Source: Streptomyces sp. CB02400 (GTDB lineage Bacteria; Actinomycetota; Actinomycetes; Streptomycetales; Streptomycetaceae). Taken from it: a stretch of DNA of 64,000 nucleotides. Shown piece by piece: positions 1-9,283 of the stretch; positions within the stretch are counted from its first letter, which is position 1; every line of letters begins with the position of its first letter. The stretch covers positions 1 through 64,000 of the forward strand of contig NZ_LIWB01000025.1 in assembly GCF_001905725.1 (NCBI RefSeq). The letters are read 5' to 3'. A model generated the notes under the pieces. It ran no database searches. It saw nothing but the letters and a program-made list of their open reading frames with translations, and was not told the origin of the DNA. Position numbers and translations under genes: made by a program.

Positions 1-398
1 TCCTCCGGGCGCTTCCCTTCGGTCTTGCGTTTCCGACTGTATCAGATCTTTCCGATCCGATTTCCTCGGTGCTTTCCAGGTTCCCGCTTTCGCGTTTCCC
101 TTTCCGGCGGTTCCGACTCTATCAGATCCTTTCGGGCCTGATTCCCGGTCGGCGGGGTATGCCGTCGAGCCCTCGGCTTCCGCCTGTCGGCCTTTCGACA
201 TTCACTACGTTAACCGATTTCCCCGCTCGATTCATAATCGGGCTCTGCGGTTCGGAATTCAGACATGCGGACATGACGAATTCGACCCCGCTGAGGGGTG
301 ATCGTAGGTAGTGGGTTGGCCGCTTCCGGCTGCAGGCGATCGCCGTACCCGGTTCAAGCGGCTCGGGCTACATTACGCACCTTCCGAGGTCGAGTCAA
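1..398 (-). promoter_or_regulatory. rRNA operon promoters and leader (operon lies left of the window)
   Basis: No gene is encoded here. Read on the minus strand the region matches what I know of the leader in front of 16S rRNA in Streptomyces, ending at position 1 in the purine-rich stretch that precedes the mature 16S. Candidate promoters on the minus strand: TTGACT at 398-393 with a 17-nt spacer and TAATGT at 375-370; a -10 box TAGAGT at 121-116; and a -10 box TACAGT at 41-36. The last two lie in an imperfect direct repeat with an 80-bp period (about 11-60 and 91-140). The first -35 box overlaps the stop codon of the glycosylase gene. Multiple tandem promoters are the rule for Streptomyces rrn operons. 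The rRNA genes themselves are outside the window. Confidence 0.8.
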
Positions 399-1036
399 CT
401 TCGGCGGCGCCGCGGCACGTGGGCCCGATAGGGACTCACCGTCGGGTCGTCGGTGACCCAGTAGCGCCAGGGGTGGACGGCTCCCTCACCGGAGACTCCG
501 GTACGCGGGCCGTTGCTCACCTGGTCGGAGGGCACGGGGGTGCCGGTGAGGATCCGTAGCGGGGTGTCGCCTGCGGCGCAGGCGTCCGTGCCGTTGAGTG
601 CGCGGTCGACGCCGAGGGCCGTGGCCAGGCGGGCCGGACCTTTGGCGAGTTCCTTGTCGTTGCGGGCCGAAAGGCGGCGGCTGCGGGCCGGCTCGGCGCC
701 CTCGATGATCTCGCCGGCGCGGAGGAGCACGGCGCTCGCGCGGCCCTCGGGGCCGCACACGAGGTTCATGCAGAACCACATGCCGTAGGTGAAGTAGACG
801 TACACATGGCCGGGCGCACCGAACATCACGTCATTGCGGGCGGTGCGACCGCGGTAGGCGTGGGAGCCGGGATCGTTCTGACCGTCGTATGCCTCGACCT
901 CGGTGAGGCGGAGGGCGATCGGACCGTCCGGGGTGGTGCGGACCAGGACCCGGCCGAGGAGGTCGGGGGCGACCTCGAGGACGGGGCGGTCGAAGAACTC
1001 TCTGGGCAGGGGCGTACGGTCGGGGGTCGCGATCAT
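395..1036 (-). CDS. mpg: DNA-3-methyladenine glycosylase (AAG/MPG family)
   Basis: 213 residues, the usual length for bacterial members of the alkyladenine glycosylase family, which excise alkylated purines and start base excision repair. The start chosen is ATG at 1036; the open frame upstream is antisense to another gene. The N-terminal part has FDRPVLEVAPDLLG, followed by TEVEAYDG, whose Glu corresponds to the catalytic Glu of human AAG. The YVYFTYGMWFCMNLVC segment matches the DNA-intercalating and substrate-pocket region. It is convergent with nothing and its stop codon overlaps the first rrn promoter candidate, so its 3' end is close to rRNA initiation. Confidence 0.9.
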   Translation of the reverse strand: MIATPDRTPLPREFFDRPVLEVAPDLLGRVLVRTTPDGPIALRLTEVEAYDGQNDPGSHAYRGRTARNDVMFGAPGHVYVYFTYGMWFCMNLVCGPEGRASAVLLRAGEIIEGAEPARSRRLSARNDKELAKGPARLATALGVDRALNGTDACAAGDTPLRILTGTPVPSDQVSNGPRTGVSGEGAVHPWRYWVTDDPTVSPYRAHVPRRRRS

Positions 1037-1225
1037 GCCGTCCGAGGGTACTGGAGACGGACGGCGCCGCGGGGTGGTCAGCGGGCTCCGCGGTTGCCAG
1101 GGTGTGGGACGCGGAACCGGCCACGGCCGGATCGCGTTGTTAGGGATCAAGGGTCCATACGTACGACTCGACGCAGGACGACGGATCAGGTGTGGCCCAC
1201 GGGGGTCGCCTGGAGAGGAAGAGAC

Positions 1226-2008
1226 ATGGCGTTCAAGAAGCTGCTGGCGAGTCTGGGTGCCGGCGGGGCCTCGGTCGAGACGGTGCTGCACGAGGTCAAC
1301 GTGGTTCCGGGCGGTGTCGTCCAGGGTGAGGTGCGGATCCAGGGCGGGTCCGTGAACCAGCAGATCGAGGGTCTGTCGGTCGGGCTGCAGGCCAAGGTCG
1401 AGGTGGAGAGCGGCGACCAGGAGTACAAGCAGGACGTCGAGTTCACCAAGTCGAGCCTGGGTGGTGCCTTCGAGCTCCAGGCGGGTGCGGTGCACGCGGT
1501 GCAGTTCGGGCTGGAGATCCCGTGGGAGACGCCGATCACGATGATCGACGGGCAGCCGCTGCGCGGGATGAACATCGGGGTGAGCACCGAGCTGGCGATC
1601 GCGCGGGCCGTGGACTCCGGTGATCTGGACCCGGTCAACGTGCACCCGCTGCCGGCGCAGAAGGCGATCCTGGACGCGTTCATCCAGCTGGGCTTCCGCT
1701 TCAAGAACGCGGACATGGAGCGCGGCCACATCCGGGGCACCCGGCAGAAGCTGCCGTTCTACCAGGAGATCGAGTTCTTCCCGCCGCAGCAGTACCGGGG
1801 GCTGAACCAGGTCGAGCTGAGCTTCGTGGCCGACGAGCAGGCCATGGACGTCGTGCTGGAGATGGACAAGAAGCCGGGGCTGTTCAGCGAGGGCAGCGAC
1901 ACGTTCCGTTCCTTCAAGGTGGGGCTGAACGACTACCAGGGGACCGATTGGACGGCGTACCTCAACCAGTGGCTGTCGGAGGTCGGCAGCAAGCGCAACT
2001 GGTTCTAG
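1226..2008 (+). CDS. Spo0M-like sporulation-control protein (arrestin-like fold)
   Basis: 260 residues starting MAFKKLLASLGAGGASVETV; ATG at 1226 follows a good ribosome binding site (GGAGAGGAA). The protein matches the SpoOM family: a beta-sandwich, arrestin-like protein that modulates sporulation or cell division in Bacillus by an unclear mechanism. Typical features are the VLHEVNVVPGGVVQGEVRIQ segment and the YQEIEFFP stretch in the second half. It has no signal peptide or membrane segment, so it is probably cytosolic. The PEBP gene follows 42 bases downstream in the same direction and may share a transcript. Confidence 0.85.
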   Translation: MAFKKLLASLGAGGASVETVLHEVNVVPGGVVQGEVRIQGGSVNQQIEGLSVGLQAKVEVESGDQEYKQDVEFTKSSLGGAFELQAGAVHAVQFGLEIPWETPITMIDGQPLRGMNIGVSTELAIARAVDSGDLDPVNVHPLPAQKAILDAFIQLGFRFKNADMERGHIRGTRQKLPFYQEIEFFPPQQYRGLNQVELSFVADEQAMDVVLEMDKKPGLFSEGSDTFRSFKVGLNDYQGTDWTAYLNQWLSEVGSKRNWF

Positions 2009-2050
2009 GCTCGGTTTCCGACTGAACGCAACCGATCAGGAGGTACCGAC

Positions 2051-2590
2051 GTGACCGAGCTCAAGCGGCGGCCGCTCCCCCACGACTTCCATCCACCCGT
2101 GCCGTCGTTCGCGGTGACGAGCGAGGACGTGCAGGAGGGGGCGACGCTCAAGGACGCTCAGGTCCACGCGGCCGGCAACACCTCCCCGCACCTGCGGTGG
2201 GAGGGGTTCCCGCCGGAGACCAAGAGCTTCGCCGTGACCTGCTACGACCCCGATGCCCCGACGGGCAGCGGGTTCTGGCACTGGGTGGTGTTCGACATCC
2301 CGGCCACGGTGACCGAGCTGCCGGTCGGTGCGGGGAGCGGCAAGTTCGAGGGGTTGCCCGAGGGCGCGGTCCACGCGCGCAACGACTACGGCAGCAAGGA
2401 CTTCGGCGGTGCCGCGCCGCCGCCCGGGGACGGGCCGCACCGGTATGTGTTCACGGTGTACGCCGTGGACCAGGAGAAGCTCGGTCCGGACTCGGACGCG
2501 TCTCCCGCCGTGGTGGGCTTCAACCTGCGGTTCCACACGCTGGGGCGTGCCCAGCTGATCGGTGAGTACGAGGTGCCCGCGGAGTCCTGA
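2051..2590 (+). CDS. YbhB/YbcL-family Raf-kinase-inhibitor-like (PEBP) protein
   Basis: 179 residues. GTG start at 2051 is preceded by AGGAGGT. It carries the phosphatidylethanolamine-binding protein fold signature: TSPHLRWEG near residue 40, the CYDPDAPTGSGFWHW ligand-pocket motif near residues 60-75 and the GPHRYVFTVYA motif near residue 130. These proteins bind anions in a conserved pocket; their bacterial role is unknown. It follows the Spo0M-like gene closely and is closed by the hairpin at 2630-2665. Confidence 0.9.
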   Translation: MTELKRRPLPHDFHPPVPSFAVTSEDVQEGATLKDAQVHAAGNTSPHLRWEGFPPETKSFAVTCYDPDAPTGSGFWHWVVFDIPATVTELPVGAGSGKFEGLPEGAVHARNDYGSKDFGGAAPPPGDGPHRYVFTVYAVDQEKLGPDSDASPAVVGFNLRFHTLGRAQLIGEYEVPAES

Positions 2591-2629
2591 GCGGTTTCCC
2601 GCGCGGCCTCGAGCGTTCACGGAACGTTT

Positions 2630-2665
2630 GCCCGCCCCTGGTCTTGGAATTGATCAGGGGCGGGC
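2630..2665 (+). terminator. Rho-independent-type terminator
   Basis: Perfect 11-bp inverted repeat: GCCCGCCCCTG at 2630-2640 and its complement at 2655-2665, with a 14-nt loop. It is followed by ATTTTT, a rare T-run in this GC-rich sequence. It ends the Spo0M-like/PEBP unit. Confidence 0.85.
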
Positions 2666-2801
2666 ATTTTTGTTGCCGGGGGTCGCGGGGGTCACCTCCC
2701 GCAGGAGCAGCAGATATTGCGTTGTCCATCTCGGCGTGCCCGGCCAGAGTTGATCCCAGCCCGCCGAGGGGTGGGCCGGTGCACACGGGAGGTGGGCTGG
2801 T

Positions 2802-3308
2802 ATGCGGGACACGCTGGTACTGAACGCGAGCTTCGAGCCGTTGTCGACGGTGACGCTGAACCGAGCCGTCGTTCTGGTGCTTCAGGACAAGGCCGTCGTC
2901 GAGCAGGCCCACCCCGAGCTGCGGATGCGTGGAGCCGCGGTCGACATACCGGCGCCCCGGGTGATCAGGCTCTGCCAGTACGTGAGGGTGCCGTTCCGAA
3001 GACAAGCGCCGTGGTCGAGGCGGGGTGTCCTGGTACGGGACCGGCACCGGTGCGCTTACTGCGGGCGGCGGGCGACGACCGTGGACCACGTGGTGCCGCG
3101 GTCGCACGGTGGGCAGGACACGTGGTTGAACACGGTGGCATCCTGTGCGGAGGACAATCACCGGAAGGCGAATCGGACGCCTGAGCAGGCGGGGATGCCG
3201 CTGTTGCGTCGGCCTTTTGAGCCGACGCCGGCTGATGCGATGTTGTTGGCGCTGGGCGCCGAGGAGTTCGAGGCGTTGCCCGAGTGGTTGGCGCTGGACG
3301 CGGCGTGA
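2802..3308 (+). CDS. HNH endonuclease
   Basis: 168 residues; ATG at 2802 with GGGAGGTGGG upstream. The N-terminal half (VLNASFEPLSTV) is typical of an actinobacterial HNH family of unknown target. The nuclease domain lies at about residues 80-130: a CAYCGRR zinc-knuckle half, DHVVPRSHGG with the DH of the HNH motif, TWLNTVASC, then CAEDNHRKANRT with the second Cys/His part. It is probably a DNA nuclease. Whether it acts in repair, restriction or another process cannot be told; no restriction partner is adjacent. Confidence 0.88.
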   Translation: MRDTLVLNASFEPLSTVTLNRAVVLVLQDKAVVEQAHPELRMRGAAVDIPAPRVIRLCQYVRVPFRRQAPWSRRGVLVRDRHRCAYCGRRATTVDHVVPRSHGGQDTWLNTVASCAEDNHRKANRTPEQAGMPLLRRPFEPTPADAMLLALGAEEFEALPEWLALDAA

Positions 3309-3370
3309 ACGGCTTCGCCGTGGAGGCGTGGGTCGCCGCCCGGCTGCGGGTTGTCTGTGGCTGGTCGCGC

Positions 3371-3403
3371 GGTTCCCCGCGCCCCTAGGGAGTGCGGGGA
3401 ACC
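3371..3403. terminator. Hairpin between convergent genes, part of a common Streptomyces intergenic repeat
   Basis: GGTTCCCCGC at 3371-3380 pairs perfectly with GCGGGGAACC at 3394-3403. The sequence leading into it (CTGGTCGCGCGGTTCCCCGC) is a short motif scattered through Streptomyces intergenic DNA; a relative with the same TGGTCGCGC lead occurs at about 30262. It lies between the convergent HNH and SPFH genes, so it can serve as a bidirectional terminator. Confidence 0.65.
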
Positions 3404-3421
3404 CCGTGCTTTCAGGTCCCG

Positions 3422-4372
3422 TCAGTCGATCGAGGGCTTCTCGCGGCGTTCCTGGGAAGGGACGTTGGCGGTTCCCGAAGCGCCGTTGCCGCCGCCCATC
3501 GCGCCGAAGTTGCCCATGGCGCCGGAGAGGCCCTTGAGGGCGTCGCCGATTTCGCTGGGGACGATCCAGAGCTTGTTGGCGTCGCCCTCGGCGATCTTGG
3601 GGAGCATCTGGAGGTACTGGTAGGAGAGGAGCTTCTGGTCCGGGTCTCCGGCGTGGATCGCCTCGAAGACCGTACGGACCGCCTGGGCCTCGCCCTCGGC
3701 GCGCAGCGCCGCCGCCTTGGCCTCACCCTCGGCGCGCAGGATCTGGGACTGCTTCTCGCCCTCGGCGCGCAGGATCTCGGACTGGCGGACACCCTCGGCC
3801 TGGAGGATCGCGGCGCGCTTGTCGCGGTCGGCGCGCATCTGCTTCTCCATCGAGTCCTGGATGGAGGTGGGCGGTTCGATGGCCTTGAGCTCGACGCGGT
3901 TGACGCGGATGCCCCACTTGCCGGTGGCCTCGTCGAGGACGCCGCGCAGGGCCGCGTTGATCTCCTCGCGGGAGGTGAGGGTCCGTTCCAGGTCCATGCC
4001 GCCGATGATGTTGCGGAGCGTGGTGACGGTGAGCTGTTCGATGGCCTGGATGTAGCTGGCCACCTCGTAGGTGGCGGCCCGGGCGTCGGTCACCTGGTAG
4101 TAGATGACGGTGTCGATGTTGACGACCAGGTTGTCCTGGGTGATCACCGGCTGCGGCGGGAACGGGACGACCTGTTCGCGCAGGTCGATGCGGTTGCGGA
4201 TGGTGTCGATGAACGGGACGACGATGTTGAGGCCCGCGTTGAGTGTCCGCGTGTAGCGGCCGAAGCGCTCGACGATGGCGGCGCTGGCCTGTGGGATGAC
4301 TTGGATCGTCTTGATCAGGGCGATGAAGACCAGCACCACCAGGATGATCAGGACGATGATGATCGGTTGCAT
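3422..4372 (-). CDS. SPFH/Band-7 (stomatin-like) membrane protein
   Basis: 316 residues, ATG at 4372. A single N-terminal membrane anchor (about residues 2-22, IIIVLIILVVLVFIALI) is followed by the SPFH domain, starting QASAAIVERFGRYTRTL and including the NRVELKAIEPPTSIQ segment. Next comes an Ala/Glu/Arg-rich coiled coil at about residues 195-240 with three or four tandem copies of an ILRAEGEK-type unit. The tail is Gly-rich. SPFH proteins organise membrane microdomains and often act with NfeD proteins; the NfeD gene is directly upstream on the same strand. Confidence 0.9.
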   Translation of the reverse strand: MQPIIIVLIILVVLVFIALIKTIQVIPQASAAIVERFGRYTRTLNAGLNIVVPFIDTIRNRIDLREQVVPFPPQPVITQDNLVVNIDTVIYYQVTDARAATYEVASYIQAIEQLTVTTLRNIIGGMDLERTLTSREEINAALRGVLDEATGKWGIRVNRVELKAIEPPTSIQDSMEKQMRADRDKRAAILQAEGVRQSEILRAEGEKQSQILRAEGEAKAAALRAEGEAQAVRTVFEAIHAGDPDQKLLSYQYLQMLPKIAEGDANKLWIVPSEIGDALKGLSGAMGNFGAMGGGNGASGTANVPSQERREKPSID

Positions 4373-4480
4373 CGTCGGTTCCCCGAACCCTTCTTAGCCT
4401 CGGCGCCTACGGCAGCTCTTGTGCCTGTGGAAGATCTTCTGTTGAAGATCTTGCTGGTCGAGTCTGACAGACCATCGGTG

Positions 4481-4507
4481 CAACTGGGGGGTTGTTCGCC
4501 CCAGTTG
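4481..4507 (-). terminator. Hairpin downstream of nfeD
   Basis: CAACTGGGG at 4481-4489 pairs with CCCCAGTTG at 4499-4507 (9 bp, 9-nt loop). It lies just past the NfeD stop codon and before the SPFH gene, so it may partly uncouple the two. The remaining gap holds a direct repeat of GAAGATCTT at 4430 and 4444. Confidence 0.5.
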
Positions 4508-4519
4508 TGTCGTGCCCGG

Positions 4520-4972
4520 TCACATGATGATGGCCGTGGCTCCCTCGATGTCCACGACGTCCACTTCCTGGCCTGCTTCGTAGGCGCGGCCGGCGTCGAG
4601 TGCGCGTGCCGACCAGACCTCGCCGGCCAGCTTGATCCGGCCGCCGGATCCGTCGACGCGCTCCAGGACGACGGCCTGTTTCCCTTTCAGGGCGTCCACG
4701 CCGGTGGCGAGTTGGGGCCGCCCGGCACGGTGTCTGTTCGCGATGGGCCGTACGACGGCGATGAGGGCGGTCGAGACGACGGCGAAGACCACGACCTGGG
4801 CGACGGCGCCGCCGCCGAAGATGCCGGAGACCACTGCCGCGGCGACGGCGCCCACCGCGAGCATGCCGAGTTCGGGCATCGCGGTGATCACGAGCCCGAT
4901 GCCGAGTACCGCCGCGCCGATCAGCCACCACAGCCATGCGTCGATGTCCACGTGGTCATGGTAGGACCGCAC
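4520..4972 (-). CDS. nfeD: NfeD-family membrane protein
   Basis: 150 residues if GTG at 4972 is used; GTG at 4951 is an alternative that starts right before the first hydrophobic segment, and neither has a strong ribosome binding site. Two or three membrane segments at about residues 13-70 (WLIGAAVLGIGLVI, then AVVSGIFGG and VVVFAVVSTALIAVV) precede a C-terminal OB-fold domain (GRIKLAGEVWSARAL, ending VDVVDIEGATAIIM). This is the short NfeD form, lacking the ClpP-like protease domain. It pairs with the SPFH protein downstream. Confidence 0.88.
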   Translation of the reverse strand: MRSYHDHVDIDAWLWWLIGAAVLGIGLVITAMPELGMLAVGAVAAAVVSGIFGGGAVAQVVVFAVVSTALIAVVRPIANRHRAGRPQLATGVDALKGKQAVVLERVDGSGGRIKLAGEVWSARALDAGRAYEAGQEVDVVDIEGATAIIM

Positions 4973-5044
4973 ACCCGGTCGCCGACAGGGCGCCGATCGG
5001 TTTGAACGCGCCGTGCGGCTCCGGGTCTTGGGCTGCGGGAGGAA

Positions 5045-5842
<798 letters not shown>

Positions 5843-6004
5843 GAGCGCGTTGTCTCCCCTTGCAGTGTGGCCGGTCTCGGCTGTCGCGTACGCCTGTGGG
5901 TCGGTCCGCCGCACCCGTGGGCGCAGCCCATCATGAAATCTACGCCACTGGTCGACCCGGACATTCCTCCGGTCCGGTTCTTGGGCTCTGTCTAGGGTGT
6001 ACGC

Positions 6005-6787
6005 ATGCTCTCGGAACCTCGCTCTGGACGCCTTGCCGCTTGGGGAAACGCCCTTCTTGCCGGACTTGTCTCACCGGATGACGCCGTGCTCGCGATCGTC
6101 GGGGAGGACGCGGTGCACCGGGTGGAGGGGTTGCCGGGTGAGTCGGCGCCGGTGGGGCTCACGCTGGCGTTGGGGCGGCTGCGGACGCTGGGGGTGAGCG
6201 GGCTGCGGGTGGCGCTGCCGGCGCCGGGGCATCCGCTGGGGCTGAGCGGGCCGCCGGAGTTCAACGCGCGGGCGTTGGAGGCGGAGGAGGCGGTGGTCTG
6301 TTCCGGGGCCGCGGTCGGGCTGGTGCCGGAGGTGTACGAGGCCGGGCCCTCGGGTGATGTGCATGTGGAGGTGGTGTGGCACTGCCTGCCGGTGCGGGCG
6401 GCGCCGCCGGCGGACGTGCCGTCGCTCGGGGAGGCGGAGCGGGAGCTGGCGGAGGCGTTGCGGGAGGCGACGGAGGTGTTGACGCGGCTGGATGTGGCCG
6501 GGTCGGGGCCGGTGGCGGAGGCGGCGATCGAGGCGTATCGGGCGCGTGCCCTGCGGGGGCGGGAGGTGTTGGCGCCGGGGTATCCGCCTCGGGCGGTGCG
6601 GGTGCTGGAGCTGGCGCAACGGGTGGGGGCGTTGGTTTCGCTGGCGGGGGCGCACGGGCACGGGGGTGCGGTGAGCGCTTCGGAGATTTCGGCGCGGGCG
6701 GGGGCGTTGCGGCCGGTGGAGCGGACGGCTCGGCGGGCGCAGGTGGCCGCGTACAACTCCGTTGTGGAGGAGCGGGGGGTGGGGTGA
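6005..6787 (+). CDS. Conserved protein of unknown function
   Basis: 260 residues starting MLSEPRSGRLAAWGNAL at ATG 6005, divergent from the ABC ATPase gene. I do not recognise a domain. It is soluble by appearance: no signal peptide or membrane segment. The N-terminal half is mixed alpha/beta with LALGRLRTLGVSGLRVALPAPGH. The C-terminal half (about residues 135-260) is strongly helical and rich in Ala, Glu and Arg. Actinobacterial neighbourhoods with a chaplin gene next door often contain this protein in my recollection. Codon usage is typical of the window, which supports a real gene. Confidence 0.75.
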   Translation: MLSEPRSGRLAAWGNALLAGLVSPDDAVLAIVGEDAVHRVEGLPGESAPVGLTLALGRLRTLGVSGLRVALPAPGHPLGLSGPPEFNARALEAEEAVVCSGAAVGLVPEVYEAGPSGDVHVEVVWHCLPVRAAPPADVPSLGEAERELAEALREATEVLTRLDVAGSGPVAEAAIEAYRARALRGREVLAPGYPPRAVRVLELAQRVGALVSLAGAHGHGGAVSASEISARAGALRPVERTARRAQVAAYNSVVEERGVG

Positions 6788-6854
6788 GGTGCCCCGGGTT
6801 TGCGTGGCCGGTGTTGGTGCGGTGGCCGGCGTTGGTGCGGGGCGGGGGTGGGTC

Positions 6855-6923
6855 GCGCCGCCCGGCGCTTGCGGGGTGCCGCTGCGCCCGCCCGTGCCGC
6901 CCCGGCGGCACGATTGCCCGCAG
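6855..6923. repeat. Dispersed GTGCCG/CGGCAC hairpin repeat, copy A
   Basis: Flank GCCGCCCGGCGCTTGCGGG followed by a core at 6876-6923 that starts GTGCCGCTGCGCCC and ends CGGCACGATTGCCCGCAG. GTGCCGC pairs with GCGGCAC across about 20 nt. Related copies lie at about 38370, 47219 and 50461. It sits between the end of the 6005 gene and the end of chpE (convergent), so it may act as a terminator. Confidence 0.7.
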
Positions 6924-7032
6924 TGACGTCGGGGGGTGGTACGGCTGTCCGTAGTCACGCGGCATGTGCCGGGACAGCGCCGAGCCCCGGCGCTCGGTGG
7001 GGGGCGGGCGGCCGGGGCTGTGGGGGTGCGCG

Positions 7033-7278
7033 TCAGTGGTTGACGGCGGTGTTGCCGAAGGCCGGGTTCAGGACGCCGATGACGTTGATGCTGTTGCCGG
7101 ACACGTTGACCGGGACGTCGACCGGGACCTGGACGACGTTGCCGGAGACGACGCCCGGGGAGCCCACGGCCGTGCCGTCGGCGTGGCTGCCGTCGGTGGC
7201 GGAGGCCATCCCCGTACCGGCCGCGAGCAGACCGCCGGCCACCATCGTCACGGCCGCTGCCTTCTTCAGGTTCTTCAC
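7033..7278 (-). CDS. chpE: Short chaplin ChpE
   Basis: 81 residues from GTG at 7278, with AGGAGGG at a good distance upstream. It has a classic signal peptide: KNLKKAAAV, a hydrophobic core and a likely cleavage after GMASA. One chaplin domain fills the mature part (DGSHADGTAVGSPGVVSGN, then NSINVIGVLNPAFGNTAVNH). Chaplins are hydrophobic cell-surface proteins that assemble into amyloid-like fibrils and coat aerial hyphae and spores. Most short chaplins have two cysteines in the domain; this one has none, which is the known hallmark of ChpE. The two-component operon follows upstream on the same strand, after 158 bp. Confidence 0.95.
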   Translation of the reverse strand: MKNLKKAAAVTMVAGGLLAAGTGMASATDGSHADGTAVGSPGVVSGNVVQVPVDVPVNVSGNSINVIGVLNPAFGNTAVNH

Positions 7279-7436
7279 TTTCCGAGCCCTCCTTGCGATG
7301 ACCGCGGCAGGCGCCGCGGCGTGCACTGGAGAACGGCCGGAGACGACAAGGGATACGGCCGTCCGAGGGACATTCCCACTACGGTATGAATCTCGGATCG
7401 GAGGGGAACCTTCCGGCCGGTCCGAGGCGTCACGGG

Positions 7437-8078
7437 TCAGCCGCTCAGGCCATGGCGTACGGCCCACAGGGCGGCCTGCGTGCGGTCCGCCAGGTCGAGT
7501 TTCATCAGGATGTTCGAGACGTGGGTCTTCACGGTCTTCTCGGAGAGCACCAGGGCGCGGGCGATCTCCCGGTTGGCGCGGCCGTCCGCTATGAGCCCGA
7601 GCACTTCGCGCTCCCGTTCGGTGAGGGAGCCCGCGCGTCCCGTGCCTGAGCCGGTCTCCTCCTGGGACAGCAGCGCGCCGGCCACCTCCGCCTGGAGCAG
7701 GACGTGCCCGGCGTGCACGGAGCGGATGGCTCCGGCGAGCGCGTCGGGGTCGACGTCCTTGTACACGTAACCGGCGGCGCCCGCGCGGAGGGCGGGGACC
7801 ACCGTGCGCTGCTCGGTGAAGCTGGTGACGATCAGCACGCGCGCGGGGTGCTCCAGCTCACGGAGCCGGCGCAGCGCGTCCACGCCGTCCATGCCGGGCA
7901 TCTTGACGTCCATGAGGATGACGTCGGGCCCCAGCTCCCCCGCCAGGGCGACCCCTTCGGCGCCGTCCGCGGCCTCGCCGACGACCTCGATGTCGTCCTG
8001 CACCTCGAGGAAGGTGCGCAGCCCCCGGCGTACCACCTGGTGATCGTCGACCAGCAGCACCTTGATTGCGTCAGCCAC
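7437..8078 (-). CDS. NarL/FixJ-family response regulator
   Basis: 213 residues, GTG at 8078. The receiver domain spans about residues 5-120, with DD at 11-12, the phospho-acceptor Asp57 in LMDVKMPGMDG and Lys in VYKDVDP. A LuxR-type helix-turn-helix follows at about 150-210 (SLTEREREVLGLIADG, then SEKTVKTHVSNIL). The gene overlaps the sensor kinase gene by 8 bases, so the two are made together. The regulated genes are unknown; chpE downstream and the divergent SDR/QueA-like pair are candidates. Confidence 0.95.
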   Translation of the reverse strand: MADAIKVLLVDDHQVVRRGLRTFLEVQDDIEVVGEAADGAEGVALAGELGPDVILMDVKMPGMDGVDALRRLRELEHPARVLIVTSFTEQRTVVPALRAGAAGYVYKDVDPDALAGAIRSVHAGHVLLQAEVAGALLSQEETGSGTGRAGSLTEREREVLGLIADGRANREIARALVLSEKTVKTHVSNILMKLDLADRTQAALWAVRHGLSG

Positions 8079-9216
8079 CGGGGACCTCCATCTCGATCGT
8101 GGTGCCCTTGCCGGGCGCCGATTCCACGGTCAGCCTGCCGCCGACCCCGCTCGCCCGGTCCCGCATGGAGACCAGGCCCAGATGGCGGCCCGCGCGGCGG
8201 ACGATCCGCGGGTCGAAGCCGCCTCCGTCGTCGCTGACCCGCAGGACCGCTCCGCCGCCGCGGCGGTCCAGGGTGACGTCGACGTGGTCGCCGCCGGAGT
8301 GCCGCAGCGCGTTGTGCAGTGCCTCCTGGGCGACGCGCAGCACCGCCTCCTCCTGGGCTGCGGGCAGGGCGCGTACGCCGTGCCCGGTGAAGGTCACGCG
8401 CGCGGTGTGGGCGCGGTCGAGGACCTGGATCTGGGTGCGCAGGGTGGCGACGAGGCCGTCCTCGTCGAGGGCCGCGGGGCGCAGTTCGACGACCGCCGCG
8501 CGCAGCTCGTCGGCGGCCTCGGCGGCCAGGGCGGCGACCTGCTGGAGCTCGCCCTTGGCGCGGGAGGGGTCGCGGTCGACGAGGCGGGCGGCGGCCTGGG
8601 CGGTGAGCCGCAGGGAGAAGAGTTTCTGGCTGACGGCGTCGTGGAGCTCGTGGGCGAGGCGGGAGCGTTCCTCGGCGATGGTCAGTTCGCGGCTGCGTTC
8701 GTAGAGCCGGGCGTTGGTCAGGGCGATCGCCGCGTGCTGGGCGAGGATACCGAGCAGTTCCTCGTCGTCCTCGGTGAAGCCGCAGGTGCCCTCGGGTTTG
8801 GGGCACCTCTTGTTGGCGAGGAACAGGGCGCCGATGACCTCGTCGCCGTCGCGGATGGGCAGGCCGAGGAAGTCGACCAGATCGGGGTGGGCGCTGGGCC
8901 AGCCTCCGAAGCGGGGGTCGCGGCGCACGTCGGCGAGGCGCTGCGTGGTGGCCTCATTGAGCATCGCGGCGAGGATGCCGTGCTGGCGCGGGAGGGGGCC
9001 GATGGCCTTCCACTCGTCGTCGCTGACGCCGTCGACCACGAACTGGGCGAAGCCGCCGTGGTCATCGGGCACGCCGAGCGCGGCGTACTGCGCGTCGAGG
9101 AGTTCGCGGGCCGAGGCGACGATCGTCTTGAGGACGTCGCGCACCTCGAGGTGCCTGCTCATGGCCAGCAACGCGGAGCTCACCGCGGCGAGGCCGGACC
9201 GGGGGCCGTGGCTCAT
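8071..9216 (-). CDS. Sensor histidine kinase with GAF domain
   Basis: 381 residues, ATG at 9216. There is no membrane segment, so it is a cytosolic sensor. A GAF domain spans about residues 22-170 (DVLKTIVASARELLDAQYA, then FLGLPIRDGDEVIGALFLA). The HisKA_3 dimerisation domain has EERSRLAHELHDAV with His192 as likely phosphorylation site. The HATPase domain contains VAQEALHNALRHS (N-box) and VSDDGGGFDP. The layout is like DevS/DosS-type kinases but with one GAF domain only; the signal is unknown. Confidence 0.93.
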   Translation of the reverse strand: MSHGPRSGLAAVSSALLAMSRHLEVRDVLKTIVASARELLDAQYAALGVPDDHGGFAQFVVDGVSDDEWKAIGPLPRQHGILAAMLNEATTQRLADVRRDPRFGGWPSAHPDLVDFLGLPIRDGDEVIGALFLANKRCPKPEGTCGFTEDDEELLGILAQHAAIALTNARLYERSRELTIAEERSRLAHELHDAVSQKLFSLRLTAQAAARLVDRDPSRAKGELQQVAALAAEAADELRAAVVELRPAALDEDGLVATLRTQIQVLDRAHTARVTFTGHGVRALPAAQEEAVLRVAQEALHNALRHSGGDHVDVTLDRRGGGAVLRVSDDGGGFDPRIVRRAGRHLGLVSMRDRASGVGGRLTVESAPGKGTTIEMEVPGG

Positions 9217-9283
9217 GTCCTCACGGTACCGGCGGGCGGTGACAGCGGGATCGGACGTGTGGCGGCCGTCGGGCGGGCCGCGG

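Noticed and set aside
69..311. Open frame on the plus strand in the rrn leader
   Set aside because: The region is the promoter and leader of an rRNA operon on the other strand; composition and repeats are not those of a coding gene.
340..380. tRNA-like GGTTCAA motif
   Set aside because: No acceptor or anticodon stem can be formed around it; it lies in the rrn promoter region.
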